The position numbers and the translations under genes are program-made. From Rhizobacter sp. (GTDB lineage: Bacteria > Pseudomonadota > Gammaproteobacteria > Burkholderiales > Burkholderiaceae), in NCBI GenBank assembly GCA_014379885.1, contig JACMKW010000012.1, positions 1-6,107 of the forward strand: 6,107 bases of DNA, in the 5' to 3' direction. Of the stretch, positions 5,525-6,107 are shown piece by piece. The notes below the pieces were generated by a model that ran no database searches, had not been told where the DNA came from, and saw only the letters and a program-made list of their open reading frames with translations. Each line of letters starts with the position of its first letter. Positions within the stretch are counted from its first letter, which is position 1.

Positions 5525-6107
5525 GCGCCGTGCTGTCTCGTAGAGAGTTCATTGGGGCCACCGGCGGGCTTGTGGTCGCATTCCACATCCCTTTCGCCAA
5601 AGCCGCCACCACGGCCGGCTCGCCCGAGATCAACGCCTGGGTGGTGGTGCAGCCCGACGACACGGTGGTGATCCGCATCGCCCGCTCGGAGATGGGCCAG
5701 GGTTCGCTCACCGGCCTGGCGCAACTGGTGGCCGAAGAGCTGGACTGCGACTGGGCCAAGGTGACCACCGAGTACCCCACGCCGGGCCAGAGCCTGGCGC
5801 GCAAACGTGTGTGGGGCAACTTCTCCACCGGCGGCAGCCGCGGCATCCGCGAGTCGCACGAGTACGTGCGCAAGGGCGGTGCCACGGCCCGCACGATGCT
5901 TGTGCAGGCAGCGGCCAACGAGTGGAAGGTGCCAGCCTCCGAATGCAGCGCCGCTGCCAGCGTGATCACGCACACGCCGACCGGACGCAAAACCAGCTAC
6001 GGCAAGGTGGCGCTGGCCGCGGCCCAACTCACGCCTCCCACCGAGGTGGCGCTGAAAGACCCGAAAGACTGGAGAATCGCCGGCAAACCGCTCGCGCGCC
6101 TGGATAC
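5521..6107 (+). CDS. Molybdopterin-binding subunit of xanthine dehydrogenase family (IorB-like), N-terminal part
   Basis: The frame runs from ATG 5521 through 195 codons to the window edge with no stop; full-length relatives have about 700 or more residues, so only the first quarter is present. SRREFIG (residues 6-12) followed by a hydrophobic stretch (about 11-26) and an AKA site is a twin-arginine signal, implying folded export to the periplasm. The segment after it, [20 protein letters not shown] (37-56) and [18 protein letters not shown] (57-74), is the typical start of the IorB-type molybdopterin subunit. It is followed by [21 protein letters not shown] (98-118), also characteristic. Most molybdopterin contacts and the catalytic Glu lie beyond the window, so activity cannot be judged. 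It is translated in a coupled way with the iron-sulfur subunit (ATGA). A nicotinate- or aldehyde-dehydrogenase-like enzyme with the same architecture is an alternative to isoquinoline oxidation. Confidence 0.9.
   Translation, partial: MSAVLSRREFIGATGGLVVAFHIPFAKAATTAGSPEINAWVVVQPDDTVVIRIARSEMGQGSLTGLAQLVAEELDCDWAKVTTEYPTPGQSLARKRVWGNFSTGGSRGIRESHEYVRKGGATARTMLVQAAANEWKVPASECSAAASVITHTPTGRKTSYGKVALAAAQLTPPTEVALKDPKDWRIAGKPLARLD

Noticed and set aside
5425..6027. Minus-strand open frames opposite the molybdopterin subunit
   Set aside because: The plus strand encodes a Tat signal and typical family motifs in this stretch. The opposite frames show no domain.

Overview
The window looks like GC-rich chromosomal DNA of a betaproteobacterium, most likely Burkholderiales (Comamonadaceae or a relative). 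This is inferred from the strong G/C preference at third codon positions, densely packed genes with overlapping start and stop codons, the protein families present, and a CCTGAGCCTGTCGAAGG-type repeat that I associate with this group. No database search was possible. I see no tRNA, rRNA, CRISPR array, transposase or integrase.

Layout. (1) Bases 1-191, minus strand: the N-terminal part of a gene for a small membrane-anchored protein of unknown function, divergent from the next block. (2) Bases 315-3055, plus strand: a tight run of five small enzyme-like genes. They are a PaaI-type hotdog thioesterase, a tyrosine-phosphatase-like protein with a shortened P-loop, a DUF1801 protein, a membrane-anchored alpha/beta hydrolase and a HAD hydrolase. 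The last four are joined by 1- or 4-base stop/start overlaps, two of them using GTG or TTG starts, so they are probably co-translated. (3) Bases 3056-3235: a convergent intergenic region filled with a long imperfect inverted repeat and three tandem copies of a repeat unit of about 22 bases. (4) Bases 4824 down to 3236, minus strand: a monohaem c-type cytochrome followed, with an ATGA overlap, by the flavoprotein of flavocytochrome c sulfide dehydrogenase (fccB). (5) Bases 4825-5020: a divergent control region with a perfect 9-bp dyad and an adjacent run able to form a G-quadruplex. (6) Bases 5021-6107, plus strand: a two-[2Fe-2S] subunit and the start of a Tat-exported molybdopterin subunit of the xanthine oxidase family (isoquinoline 1-oxidoreductase type), again overlapping by ATGA. 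The second gene runs off the window.

How they fit together. Regions 4 and 6 both encode redox enzymes that appear to work in the periplasm. FccAB-like proteins oxidise sulfide and pass electrons to cytochrome c. The IorAB-like pair hydroxylates an unknown N-heterocycle or aldehyde. They share one short control region, so coordinated regulation is plausible but unproven. The five-gene run has no obvious common pathway and looks like a housekeeping or detoxification cluster. Nothing here is a clearly new system. The points most worth checking are the CX4R phosphatase-like loop, the repeat-filled convergent region, and the dyad plus G-quadruplex between the two redox operons.
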